64,000 nucleotides of DNA from Arcanobacterium urinimassiliense (GTDB lineage: Bacteria; Actinomycetota; Actinomycetes; Actinomycetales; Actinomycetaceae). Of this stretch, positions 45,255 through 53,802 are shown in pieces. The stretch spans positions 453,963 to 517,962 of the forward strand of contig NZ_LT632435.1 in the NCBI RefSeq assembly GCF_900119495.1, written 5' to 3'. The translations under genes and the position numbers were made by a program. The stretch's first letter is position 1. Every line of letters begins with the position of its first letter. The notes below the pieces were generated by a model. The model worked only from the letters and a program-made list of their open reading frames with translations, searched no databases and was not told where the DNA came from.

Positions 45255-47336
45255 ATGGACACGCAAATTGCGGAAAATTTAGCTCCACTTTTTACGCCGT
45301 GGAAAGTGGGGGAATGCGAGATAAAAAATCGCATTGTGATGACCTCTATGGGTGGTACCAATCTACTGGGGTGGATGGAGCGCAACCATTTCGATAAGGA
45401 AGCAGCTAAATTTATTTTAGATGTTGCGCGCCACGATGTGGGGCTTATTTTGCCTGGTTGTCAGCCTGTTTATAATCCGATGTTTGGGCAGTGGCTATAT
45501 AAAAACGATAAAATGTATCGTGATTTAGCGGCGTGGTTGCCGGAGTTTCATGCTACTGGCGCAAAGTTATTTGTGCAGTTGACGGCAGGATTCGGGAGAG
45601 CTTTTACCATAAGTGAAACGATGGAAAAACTCTATACCAATAGGGTGTTACGTTTTCTGGCCAAGCCGGTGATGGATTTAGAAAGAATTACGGCGGCTCC
45701 TTCGCCTTTGCCAAACCGTTGGTCAGATAAAGTGCCCTCCCGAGAGATGACGGTGGCCGAAATTAAAGAAGTCGTTGAGGCTTTTGCACTTTCTGCTTAT
45801 AAGTTGCAGCAGGCGGGAGTAGACGGAGTAGAGATTCATGCAGTACATGAAGGATATTTACTAGACCAGTTTGCTCTTGCATATACCAACCAGCGCACAG
45901 ATAACTACGGAGGCAGTTTTGAAAATCGCTACCGTTTCGCAGTCGAAATTGTGCAGGCTATAAAAGCGCGCTGCGGAGCAGACTTTCCGGTTTCTTTACG
46001 TTATTCCGTGCTATCTAAGACGAAAGGTATGCGGCAAGGAGCTTTGCCAGGGGAAGAATACACAGAAGTGGGAAGGGATATGGCCGAATCGGAGCGGGCG
46101 GCAAAGTATCTCCAAGAGGCGGGATACGATATGCTCAACTGCGATAATGGCACCTACGATGCTTGGTACTGGGCACACCCGCCGATTTATATGCCAGAAA
46201 ACTGCAATTTAGCAGATGTGGAGCATATAAAACAGTTTGTGGATATTCCGGTGGTGGCGGCTGGTCGTACTACTCCGCGCGCCGCTGCCAGTGCAATTGC
46301 GGCTGGAAGATTAGATGGAGCCGGATTTGCCCGGCCGTTTTTAGCAGACCGCGCTTGGGTCACGAAAATGATTGCTGGTAAAGAAGCCGATATTCGCCCC
46401 TGCATTCTCTGCCATAGTGCTTGTTTCAATATGGCGCATTATAAAGGAGTGCCGAATGATCAAGATCTCTACGATTCCTTGCACCTTTCGCGCTGCGCGG
46501 TAGATGCCGAAACTATGCAATCGCGTAAGTACTATATTGAAAAAACGCTTTTGCCAAAGCGAGTAGCAATTATCGGTGGAGGAATTGGCGGTATGGAAGC
46601 CGCGCGGGTGCTGCATCTACGCGGGCACAAGCCGGTAATCTACGAGAAGAGTAGTGAATTAGGTGGAGTATTTATCTCGGGCAGTGCGGAATCTTATAAA
46701 GGAAAACTGCGCGAATTGCTCGCTTGGTATCGCCGGCAGATGAAGGTACTGAATATTGAGGTGCATCTCAATTCACCGGTAGCTAGCATTGATGAATTCT
46801 TAGCGGCAGATATGCCCGTAATTATTGCCACCGGTTCTAGCCCTATTGCTCTTTCGCGGGTACCCGGTTGGGAAAATACGGTAGAAGCTTGCGATTTCTT
46901 GCGCAGTGATTACACGGAGACTAAAGATCAACGAGTAGCGGTAATCGGGGGCGGGCTCACCGGCTGCGAAATCGCCTATGAATTGGCTTTAAAAGGAGCT
47001 CAACCCATAATCATAGAGATGAAATCAGATCTAATTGCGCAGCGTGGAGTGTGCTTAGCTAATAGTTCTTATCTGCGCGAATGGTTTGCGCTGCAGAAAG
47101 TGCCAGTGTATCTGGATACTACTTTGCAGAAAGTAGAAGCGGATAAGGTGATTTGCCGCGGTGCGAACGGAGAAAAGCTGGAAATTCCCTGCGATAAGGT
47201 GGTCAGTTCAGTGGGTTACCGCAGCGCTCCTTTAGCTCCGGCAGGTAAGCAGGTGTATCAAATAGGGGATTGCCGGCAAGTAGGCAATGTGCGCACCGTG
47301 GTATGGGATGCCTATGCGGCGGCTATGAAGATATAG
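45255..47336 (+). CDS. Old Yellow Enzyme-type FMN/FAD/4Fe-4S reductase (2-enoate / dienoyl-CoA reductase family)
   Basis: A 693-residue three-domain enzyme. Residues 1-370 form an FMN TIM barrel with GVDGVEIHAVHEGYLLDQF and NQRTDNYGGSFENRYRF. CILCHSAC (C-x2-C-x3-C) and a later RCAVD form the 4Fe-4S site. Then come FAD (VAIIGGGIGGMEAARVL) and NAD(P)H (VAVIGGGLTGCEIAYEL) Rossmann domains. Such enzymes reduce activated C=C bonds: 2,4-dienoyl-CoA, 2-enoates, bile acid or steroid intermediates. Substrate unknown; no fatty-acid or steroid genes are near. AAAAGGGGAAA precedes the ATG. Single gene, not part of the glycopolymer region or the WhiB2 locus. Confidence 0.9.
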   Translation: MDTQIAENLAPLFTPWKVGECEIKNRIVMTSMGGTNLLGWMERNHFDKEAAKFILDVARHDVGLILPGCQPVYNPMFGQWLYKNDKMYRDLAAWLPEFHATGAKLFVQLTAGFGRAFTISETMEKLYTNRVLRFLAKPVMDLERITAAPSPLPNRWSDKVPSREMTVAEIKEVVEAFALSAYKLQQAGVDGVEIHAVHEGYLLDQFALAYTNQRTDNYGGSFENRYRFAVEIVQAIKARCGADFPVSLRYSVLSKTKGMRQGALPGEEYTEVGRDMAESERAAKYLQEAGYDMLNCDNGTYDAWYWAHPPIYMPENCNLADVEHIKQFVDIPVVAAGRTTPRAAASAIAAGRLDGAGFARPFLADRAWVTKMIAGKEADIRPCILCHSACFNMAHYKGVPNDQDLYDSLHLSRCAVDAETMQSRKYYIEKTLLPKRVAIIGGGIGGMEAARVLHLRGHKPVIYEKSSELGGVFISGSAESYKGKLRELLAWYRRQMKVLNIEVHLNSPVASIDEFLAADMPVIIATGSSPIALSRVPGWENTVEACDFLRSDYTETKDQRVAVIGGGLTGCEIAYELALKGAQPIIIEMKSDLIAQRGVCLANSSYLREWFALQKVPVYLDTTLQKVEADKVICRGANGEKLEIPCDKVVSSVGYRSAPLAPAGKQVYQIGDCRQVGNVRTVVWDAYAAAMKI

Positions 47337-47488
47337 AAATGCGATGGAAATTAATATGTAAATACAGTAGATAGGGGAGGCGAATTTTTTCGTTTGCCAA
47401 GTTTCTCACTTTTTACAGACAATATCCGTGTTGTCCGCGTGTTTAATGAGTTTCTAGAAAAATGTGGGTATCATTTTCCTATTTCGCC

Positions 47489-47536
47489 TTGACTTTAGGG
47501 GCTTACATGCGTGTAATTTAGTTAGTAAATAACTAA
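47489..47536 (+). promoter_or_regulatory. Promoter and operator-like inverted repeat of whiB
   Basis: TTGACT (47489) has a -10-like TGTAAT after 17 nt. Directly downstream lies an inverted repeat TTAGTTA-gtaaa-TAACTAA (47518-47536), covering the expected start of transcription. Confidence 0.5.
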
Positions 47537-47555
47537 CCGGCAGGAGAGGTGAACT

Positions 47556-47933
47556 ATGCGGCACGAAACTTCCGCAGTGTCACTTCGCGAGGTGCGTAGC
47601 GTTACCTCCCGCGAAGCGGCAGTTACGGACGCTAAAGACGCCCAGAGCCTCATGCTGGGTATTTTTAACCTCGGATACGGTACAGCGGCCGGCGAAGATT
47701 TAAGTTGGATGGAAGATGCCCTCTGTGCGCAAACTGACCCCGATCTCTTTTATCCAGAAAAAGGCGGATCGACTGCTCCGGCTACTTCTATTTGCCGCAG
47801 CTGCCCCGTGCGCGCGGAATGCTTAGAGTACGCCGTTTCGCACGATATACGGCACGGAATCTGGGGCGGTACTTCCGATAATGATAGAAAGCGCCTAGCC
47901 CGGGAGCGTAAAAGAGCTGCCGGCGAAATATAG
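47556..47933 (+). CDS. whiB2: WhiB2-type iron-sulfur transcription factor
   Basis: A 125-residue Wbl protein that binds a [4Fe-4S] cluster through C57, C80, C83 and C89 (DALCAQ, then CRSCPVRAEC). The GIWGG turn (101-105) and the basic tail RKRLARERKR contact DNA or the sigma factor. WhiB2/WhmD controls septation in mycobacteria and Streptomyces WhiB controls sporulation division. The neighbours (membrane glycosyltransferase, DUF5719, metallopeptidase-like, DUF3499) are those of the actinobacterial whiB2 locus, which supports the assignment. The N-terminal 45 residues are longer than usual. RBS AGGAGAGG precedes the ATG. Confidence 0.92.
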   Translation: MRHETSAVSLREVRSVTSREAAVTDAKDAQSLMLGIFNLGYGTAAGEDLSWMEDALCAQTDPDLFYPEKGGSTAPATSICRSCPVRAECLEYAVSHDIRHGIWGGTSDNDRKRLARERKRAAGEI

Positions 47934-47960
47934 GTAGTGGGAGCCGGCAGGAGCGGGAGT

Positions 47961-50900
47961 ATGATTTCGCAGAATAAAATGGAGGCAGTGCGCGAGCCGG
48001 TAACCGCCGTAGTAGTAGCTTGCCAAGCTGATCAGGACTACTTGCCGCGCACTCTACAAGGTCTATATGCCCAGGACCTCAAACCACAGCGAATTTTTAT
48101 TGCCGTGCCGGCACAGACTGCGGAATTAACGGAATTAGTACACAGCATTTTCCCGGCTACTTCTGAAGCGCTTACGAGTGAAACTGCGAGTCGTAATTAT
48201 CAGGTGCGGGTGCCGGCAGTGGAAATCGTGGAAACTGGAGTAGTTAATTCTCTGGCCGCCGCTTTGCAAAAAATTCCGGCACTCGCTGAGGAAAATACGG
48301 GGCAGCGGGGTTGGATATGGATTTTGCATGCCGATTCGGCTCCGGATAAATCTGCTCTCAATATCTTGCTCCGAAAAGGAGAACTTTCCCAGGCTATCGG
48401 GGCAGTAGGGCCGAAACAACTCACTTGGATAGAAAATAATTCTGCGGCGAAAACAAAAACGACTACCCCTCAACTTCTAGAAGTGGGAATTCGCGCTACC
48501 CGTTCAGCGCGGCGGGTGCCCGAAGTGGATTTAGGGGAAAGAGACCAAGGCCAGCATGACAACCGAGAAGATATGCTGGCAATCGGAACTGCCGGCATGC
48601 TGGTACGCAGTGATATATATAGGCAGCTCGGAGGGCTCAATAATGATTTAGGACCCTTTGGAGATGGCCTCGAATTTTCGCGGCGGATTCGCCTAGCCGG
48701 TTATCGAGTAGTAGTAGCCCCTGCCGCTGTCGTATATCATCGGCAATTTTCTTTTTATCCAGATTCTCCGGCTGGAGTAGAATCTTCCATTTCCAACGAC
48801 GCCATGGCGCAGAGCTATGGCCAGCGGCGGCAAGCGCAAATTTTTAATTCGCTACTGGCTGCCCCCGATGCTTTACTAGTATTTTGCTGGTTAGGTTATA
48901 TTCTCGGGGGAATTGCCCGAATGCTCATTCGTTTAGCTGGGCGTGATCTAGTGCGGGCCCGTGGAGAAATTGCGGCTGCTGCTCATATCGCTACCAGTTT
49001 CTCTGCGGTGCGGCGCGGGCGGAAACAGATAGCTGCAGCGGGAAGTGCAGTAGCTGGTTTGCGGGCTCTAGAAGCACGACCGGTAGAAATACGCTGGGCA
49101 AAAAGAGAAGCGAAAAAAGAACGGGTAGAGGCTCGGCAGCTATCAGCGCAGCCTAATCCGCTTATTGTGGCGGCGCAGCAAGATTTACGCCGGCATACGC
49201 GCCGCGGTTTTATTTTCACACTGTTAGCAGCCATATTCATCTCCACTCTTTTCAATTTGCCGTATTTTTCATCTGGTACCTTGGCGGGTGGTCAGTTGCT
49301 TGGCGATAGCTCTACCGCCGGTGAGCTTTGGCAAGCAATACGAAATTCGTGGTTGCTGAGCGGAGACGGCTACAGTTTGCCGGTAGATTCTCTCTGGTTA
49401 GTTTTACTTCCACTTCTGGTACTCGGAGCTCCGTTCCATCTTTCGCTCGGTACTCTGCTGACCTTTTTACTCTATGCGGCCATTCCAATAGGAGCTATCA
49501 GTGCCTATCTTTTTGCCGGTCGCTTTACAAAATCTTGGCTGGTGCGCACCGGGGCAGCAATTTTTTGGGTACTATCCCCAGCGTTATTAGAAGCGCTCAG
49601 CAGTGGGCGTATCGGTCCAGTTTTAGTGCATATCTTTATTCCGCTTCTCGGCTGGGCCTTAGTGGGGGCATGGCGCGGATACAGCGGTCATCTAGGGCTA
49701 GCGGCACTTCTCTTTGCACTAATAGCGGCCTCTGCTCCGATATTCCTAGTATTTTCTTTCTTCATAATGCTCATAGCTCTGCTAGGAACAAAAGCTAAAC
49801 TTATTTGGCTATGGTTGCCGGTACCGGCTTTTGTGTTGCTTCTTCCTTCTTTAATCAGTCTCAAAACCGAAAATATTTTTGCTTTCCTCTTCTCATCTCC
49901 TGGTCTGCCCTATGCAGGAGCAAAATCGCCTCTGCAAGTAGCGCAAGGTTTCACCACGCGTCCCTTTGATATCCGCGGCGCAGATGCTTTTCTCTTCGGT
50001 GGCTTAGCGCTATTGATTTTCTTAGCCATCCTACTGTTGCTGCGGGGGCAAAAAGCTCGGCAGATTCGCTTTGCTTGGTTATTGGCGATTTTCGGATTCT
50101 TGTGGGCGCTAGTTTCACCGTATCTCTTAGTGGCCTGGCGTATTGAAGGCGGGCGGGCAAGCGGTATCTCTGCTTGGCACGGCCTCGGTTTAAGCTGTGC
50201 TTGGCTCGGATTATTCCTCGTATTTTGTTTTGGCTCCTACGGGCTTTTTACCGCGCTGCGGCAGCGTAATTTTGGTTTCGCGCATGCCCTTACGGGAATA
50301 GGACTGCTACTTTTCCCACTGGCTTTACTCGGAATCATGGGGCAGTGGGCTCATATTCAAATAAGCGGGGTAAATGCGGTACTGCACGCGCAACCTGCCC
50401 AAGTAGTGCCGGCCTTGGCTGAAAAGCAGATGAATTCTCCGGCGCGGGCGCGTGTCTTAGCTCTGCGAGCCTACCAGAGTGGTTATAACGCGGAAATCTG
50501 GCGGGCAGCTGGTTTACAGTTGCACGAATTTCCGCTTTCGCGAGTGGCGGGTACTGCTTCTTTAGCTAGTTCTGACCCAGCACAGCAAGATCTAGAAAAA
50601 GCGGTGGCTGATTTACTCACTGGATCTGCGGCTGCGGTACCGGCTTTACATGCGCATGGCATATCGATAGTGCTGCTGCCTCCTGCGGCAGCGGGTGAAT
50701 CTGGCGAAAGTCGAAGCGAATTAGCATCTTATCTTTTTGCCGCTCCTGGTTTGGAATACGTGACGGAAAATGAAACGGGGCAATTCTGGCGAATTACTGG
50801 CCCCGATTTACCGGAACCGGCACCGCGCGCAGCTATAGAAACGGACGAAGCTACTTTGGAGGCTTTAGCTGCGGGTAAGTATCGAATCAAGACGGAAATT

Positions 50901-51164
50901 GCGGCGGGGAATGAGCGTAATCTGGTATTAGCTGAGCGAAAAGCTGCCGGTTGGCATGCGGAATTAAATGGTCGAGAGCTGGAAAAAGATTCTCCTAATT
51001 GGGCGCAAAGGTGGAAGATTCCAGCGGAGCAAGCGGGTACTTTATACGTCACTTATCGGGATTCGCTGCGCACAGGCATACTAATTGCGCAGATGATAGT
51101 AGGAATTATTGCCGTAGTGGCTGCCTTGCCTTTAGGAGCGCGCCGACGAAAGGAAAGGCTGTGA
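47961..51164 (+). CDS. Large GT2 glycosyltransferase with polytopic membrane domain
   Basis: A 1067-residue protein. Residues about 10-280 are a GT2 domain (VVVACQADQDYLPRTLQGL, ILHADSAPDKSAL, LGPFGDGLEFSRRIRLAGY). A basic linker follows, then about 12 hydrophobic segments (about residues 410-780) and an external C-terminal domain with a last membrane segment near residue 1040. It is the conserved membrane glycosyltransferase of whiB2 loci; its polymer is not known to me. An in-frame GTG at 47937 precedes, but AGGAG lies 7 nt before the ATG at 47961. The stop overlaps the next start (GTGA). Confidence 0.88.
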   Translation: MISQNKMEAVREPVTAVVVACQADQDYLPRTLQGLYAQDLKPQRIFIAVPAQTAELTELVHSIFPATSEALTSETASRNYQVRVPAVEIVETGVVNSLAAALQKIPALAEENTGQRGWIWILHADSAPDKSALNILLRKGELSQAIGAVGPKQLTWIENNSAAKTKTTTPQLLEVGIRATRSARRVPEVDLGERDQGQHDNREDMLAIGTAGMLVRSDIYRQLGGLNNDLGPFGDGLEFSRRIRLAGYRVVVAPAAVVYHRQFSFYPDSPAGVESSISNDAMAQSYGQRRQAQIFNSLLAAPDALLVFCWLGYILGGIARMLIRLAGRDLVRARGEIAAAAHIATSFSAVRRGRKQIAAAGSAVAGLRALEARPVEIRWAKREAKKERVEARQLSAQPNPLIVAAQQDLRRHTRRGFIFTLLAAIFISTLFNLPYFSSGTLAGGQLLGDSSTAGELWQAIRNSWLLSGDGYSLPVDSLWLVLLPLLVLGAPFHLSLGTLLTFLLYAAIPIGAISAYLFAGRFTKSWLVRTGAAIFWVLSPALLEALSSGRIGPVLVHIFIPLLGWALVGAWRGYSGHLGLAALLFALIAASAPIFLVFSFFIMLIALLGTKAKLIWLWLPVPAFVLLLPSLISLKTENIFAFLFSSPGLPYAGAKSPLQVAQGFTTRPFDIRGADAFLFGGLALLIFLAILLLLRGQKARQIRFAWLLAIFGFLWALVSPYLLVAWRIEGGRASGISAWHGLGLSCAWLGLFLVFCFGSYGLFTALRQRNFGFAHALTGIGLLLFPLALLGIMGQWAHIQISGVNAVLHAQPAQVVPALAEKQMNSPARARVLALRAYQSGYNAEIWRAAGLQLHEFPLSRVAGTASLASSDPAQQDLEKAVADLLTGSAAAVPALHAHGISIVLLPPAAAGESGESRSELASYLFAAPGLEYVTENETGQFWRITGPDLPEPAPRAAIETDEATLEALAAGKYRIKTEIAAGNERNLVLAERKAAGWHAELNGRELEKDSPNWAQRWKIPAEQAGTLYVTYRDSLRTGILIAQMIVGIIAVVAALPLGARRRKERL

Positions 51165-52675
51165 AGGTTAAAAATTTCTTTACTGCTCTAGTGGTATTAG
51201 CACTAGGAGGGGCGGTAGGCGGGGCCGCTTATCTGCTACCTGCGCCGCCTGCTACGGAAAAAGAGCTCCCCGGAGTAGCCGCTGCTGATGGCACTATTTC
51301 TTTAATATGCACTGGTGGGGCTGAAAGATTAATTCCGCAAGTGGGTAGCACTATGCAAGCGGAAGAGAAAATCCAAGGCTGGGCGGGAGCTTTTCTCTCC
51401 GGGGTAGATTTAAATGCCGCCACTGCTACCTGGATTCCTGGCACCAATGCTGATAAAAAAGCTATTTCCTCTCCAGTGCTGGGAGCGGATTACACTACCA
51501 AGACCGGATTGCAACAGCCGATGCTGCAGGGGAGTATCCTTATCAAACGCGGGCAGGCGGATGGCGCTAGTATGAGCGGTGGAAGTGCTCATCTAGCGCA
51601 AGCTGGGGATTTGCGTGGAATCGCCAATAACCCGTGCCGATGGGCATCTAGCGCTGCTTGGTTTGTGGGAGGAAGTGTAAAAATAGGCGAGGCTAGCCGG
51701 TTGTTTCTAGTCAATCCGTCTCCCAATCCGATGCTTATCCATATTTCTCAATACACTGAGAAAGGAAAACAAGAGCTAGGGAGCGGCAGCAATATAAATT
51801 TAGCTCCGCATGCGGCAAAGACGGTATCTCTAGACGGTATTTTGGCAGATGGTGAGCGTTCTGCTTTGCACGTGTACTCTGATTCTGGATTTTTTGCGGC
51901 TTCGCTGCAGACTAATAGTCTTACGGGATACACTCCACGGGGAATTGATTTTCTCGACGCCGGGGTATCTGGAAAAGATTTAGTGATACCTGGCTTGCAT
52001 CTACCAGCTGGAGATTCACTAACTGCCGAAATTCCGGATGCTGCGGCGCGTGGTGAAGAATCTAGCTTGGTAGCTGCTGGAGTGAAAGCCAGCTTGCGTA
52101 TAGTGAATACGGAAGAGAAAACGCAGGAAGTACGAATTTTCACTATAGATCGCAGTGGTAAGCGGGCGCCCTTGGCCGGAAGTGAACAAGTGCAAGTAGC
52201 TGGGCAAGCAGTATTAGATTTGAATTTAGACGGCTTAAAACCCGGCGATTATACGCTGCAGCTAGAATCTGGGGCGGCTATTGCGGCTGGCGTGCAATTG
52301 GCTTACGAAACGGAAAACGGTACCGATATTGCTTGGCTGGCAGCGCAACCAGAGTTAAAAAATAGTGCCGTTGCTTTCGCGCTGGGAACTGGGAGATTAA
52401 TAATGACGCCGGCAGCTGCGGGGAGTACTTCTCTGCAGTGGGAAGCTTTTGATGCGGCCGGGAAATCTCTGGCGAAAAATGAACTCACTATTTCCGGTAC
52501 CTCCGGTATAGATTTACCAGATAAAACTACTTATGTGAATATAACTGCCGAGCACCCTCTCTATGGTGGAGTAATAGTGAAAGCAGATGTGGCGGGTGGA
52601 AAAGGTATAGATTGGTTACCTCTAACCCCGGATATAGCCAGCTCTAGCTCCTTCTCTCTCCACGGAGTAAATTAA
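51161..52675 (+). CDS. DUF5719 membrane-anchored extracellular protein
   Basis: A 504-residue protein with one N-terminal hydrophobic segment (about residues 5-27) and an extracellular, beta-rich, Ala/Gly/Ser-rich remainder. Function unknown; it accompanies the GT2 membrane protein in whiB2 loci, so the two may work together in envelope assembly. GTG start overlaps the previous TGA by 4 nt and has AGGAAAGG upstream; the frame continues upstream to 50999, but the overlap start is preferred. No catalytic motif recognised. Confidence 0.85.
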   Translation: MKVKNFFTALVVLALGGAVGGAAYLLPAPPATEKELPGVAAADGTISLICTGGAERLIPQVGSTMQAEEKIQGWAGAFLSGVDLNAATATWIPGTNADKKAISSPVLGADYTTKTGLQQPMLQGSILIKRGQADGASMSGGSAHLAQAGDLRGIANNPCRWASSAAWFVGGSVKIGEASRLFLVNPSPNPMLIHISQYTEKGKQELGSGSNINLAPHAAKTVSLDGILADGERSALHVYSDSGFFAASLQTNSLTGYTPRGIDFLDAGVSGKDLVIPGLHLPAGDSLTAEIPDAAARGEESSLVAAGVKASLRIVNTEEKTQEVRIFTIDRSGKRAPLAGSEQVQVAGQAVLDLNLDGLKPGDYTLQLESGAAIAAGVQLAYETENGTDIAWLAAQPELKNSAVAFALGTGRLIMTPAAAGSTSLQWEAFDAAGKSLAKNELTISGTSGIDLPDKTTYVNITAEHPLYGGVIVKADVAGGKGIDWLPLTPDIASSSSFSLHGVN

Positions 52676-52721
52676 AATTCGGCGCTGCTGGGCTGCTTAT
52701 CTTGCCGTCGTTTCCTTCTAT

Positions 52722-53156
52722 CTACTGTAGATAGTCGATAGTTTGCGGATCTACGTTCAGGGCCGAAGCTATATGCATAGTTATTACTTGGTGGAGAAAT
52801 AATGAAAAATTGCTCTCTTGGCGTGCAGCAGAGAGAATCGGTAGGCGATAAAAAACTATGCGCCCGTGAATTTTCGCCGGGCGTTCAAAAGGAAAAAAAC
52901 GCCCCAGCGGGATTCCTTTTTCCCACGGAGCCGGAGCTTTTTCCGGCATATCAAGCACTGCAAAATCGTAGTGATCCAGTTTGGTGCCTAAAAAGAGCCG
53001 AAATTGAGCAATATCACTGGCTACTGCGTCATCAAATTTATCGGCTCTTGTACGCCAAGCCGGTACCGAAGGCGGAATAACCGGCCCGCGCAGAGAACGC
53101 CCGTGCCGATTCCGGCGCGGCGCTTTATCTCGCCGGGGAATATGCAGTGTGCTCAT
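52722..53156 (-). CDS. Metallopeptidase-like protein of the whiB2 locus, catalytic motif degenerate
   Basis: A 144-residue protein with the layout of the actinobacterial metallopeptidase family (COG3824-like): basic N terminus, PAWRTRADKFDDAV, DHYDFAVLDMPE, KIHGRIVFYRLPI. Where the HExxH zinc motif should stand, the sequence reads LFLHQVITMHIASALNV, with no His-Glu pair, so zinc proteolysis is doubtful. The family assignment is from order and position next to DUF3499. It is divergent from DUF3499; both have TANNNT boxes and no RBS. Confidence 0.75.
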   Translation of the reverse strand: MSTLHIPRRDKAPRRNRHGRSLRGPVIPPSVPAWRTRADKFDDAVASDIAQFRLFLGTKLDHYDFAVLDMPEKAPAPWEKGIPLGRFFPFERPAKIHGRIVFYRLPILSAARQESNFSLFLHQVITMHIASALNVDPQTIDYLQ

Positions 53157-53163
53157 GATTTTA

Positions 53164-53169
53164 AGTTTA
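53164..53169 (-). promoter_or_regulatory. Leaderless -10 box of the metallopeptidase-like gene
   Basis: TAAACT on the minus strand ends 7 nt before the ATG at 53156; no RBS is present. Confidence 0.45.
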
Positions 53170-53220
53170 GCCAGAAAATACTAGGCTGAGTGTAGTGACG
53201 CATAATAAATGAGAAGAGTG

Positions 53221-53226
53221 TAAATT
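53221..53226 (+). promoter_or_regulatory. Leaderless -10 box of the DUF3499 gene
   Basis: TAAATT ends 6 nt before the ATG at 53233; no RBS at the usual distance. -35 region poor. Confidence 0.45.
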
Positions 53227-53232
53227 AAACGC

Positions 53233-53676
53233 ATGGCACATATTAGACATTGTTCGCGCAGTAGCTGCACGGAACCGGCAGTTGCCACTATGACTTATGA
53301 CTACCGAGAAGCCACCGCGGTGATTGGCCCGCTGGCACCTATAGCGCGCGCCGGTGCTTTCGATTTATGTGCGAAGCATGCTCTTTCCGTCACTGTTCCC
53401 GTAGGTTGGCAAATGATTAGGTTAGCTACGGAATTTGAGCCAGTAGATCCTTCTCCGGATGATTTGACGGCGCTCGCAGATGCAATCCGCGAAGCTTCTC
53501 GCAAAGAAGTACCGCCTCCCACTCCGGCACGGCGGGAAGTGCGCCGGCCGGCGGCAGATCTTTCCACGCGCCCGCGTCCGCGTCCGAATTTAATGGCGGT
53601 GCCGAATCCGCCGGATGGTGAAAAAGCAGCGAAATCCGCGAAATTTGGTAAAGCTAGTAAAGAGCCTACTGATTAG
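53233..53676 (+). CDS. DUF3499 protein
   Basis: A 147-residue protein. The N-terminal 75 residues (RHCSRSSCTEPAVATMTYDY, STAVIG-like TAVIGPLAP, FDLCAKHA) are the DUF3499 signature, with three Cys and one His that may bind zinc. The C-terminal half is Pro/Arg/Ala-rich and probably disordered. Function unknown; the gene is a constant member of actinobacterial whiB2 loci next to the metallopeptidase-like gene. Its stop codon is the first element of a 17-nt tandem repeat. Confidence 0.9.
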   Translation: MAHIRHCSRSSCTEPAVATMTYDYREATAVIGPLAPIARAGAFDLCAKHALSVTVPVGWQMIRLATEFEPVDPSPDDLTALADAIREASRKEVPPPTPARREVRRPAADLSTRPRPRPNLMAVPNPPDGEKAAKSAKFGKASKEPTD

Positions 53677-53741
53677 AGGTTAACTCGTTTTAGAGATCAA
53701 CCCATTTATAGGTAAATCCACTTTATAAATCAGCCCACTGC
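53674..53741. repeat. Four degenerate 17-nt tandem units starting at a stop codon
   Basis: Units TAGAGGTTAACTCGTTT, TAGAGATCAACCCATTT, ATAGGTAAATCCACTTT and ATAAATCAGCCCACTGC follow each other without gaps. The first includes the TAG stop of the DUF3499 gene. Confidence 0.65.
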
Positions 53742-53802
53742 TTAAATAGTTAGCGTGAATTTAAGGACTAGTTATTGGTTGGGGTGCTGATAGCTAGGTT
53801 CC

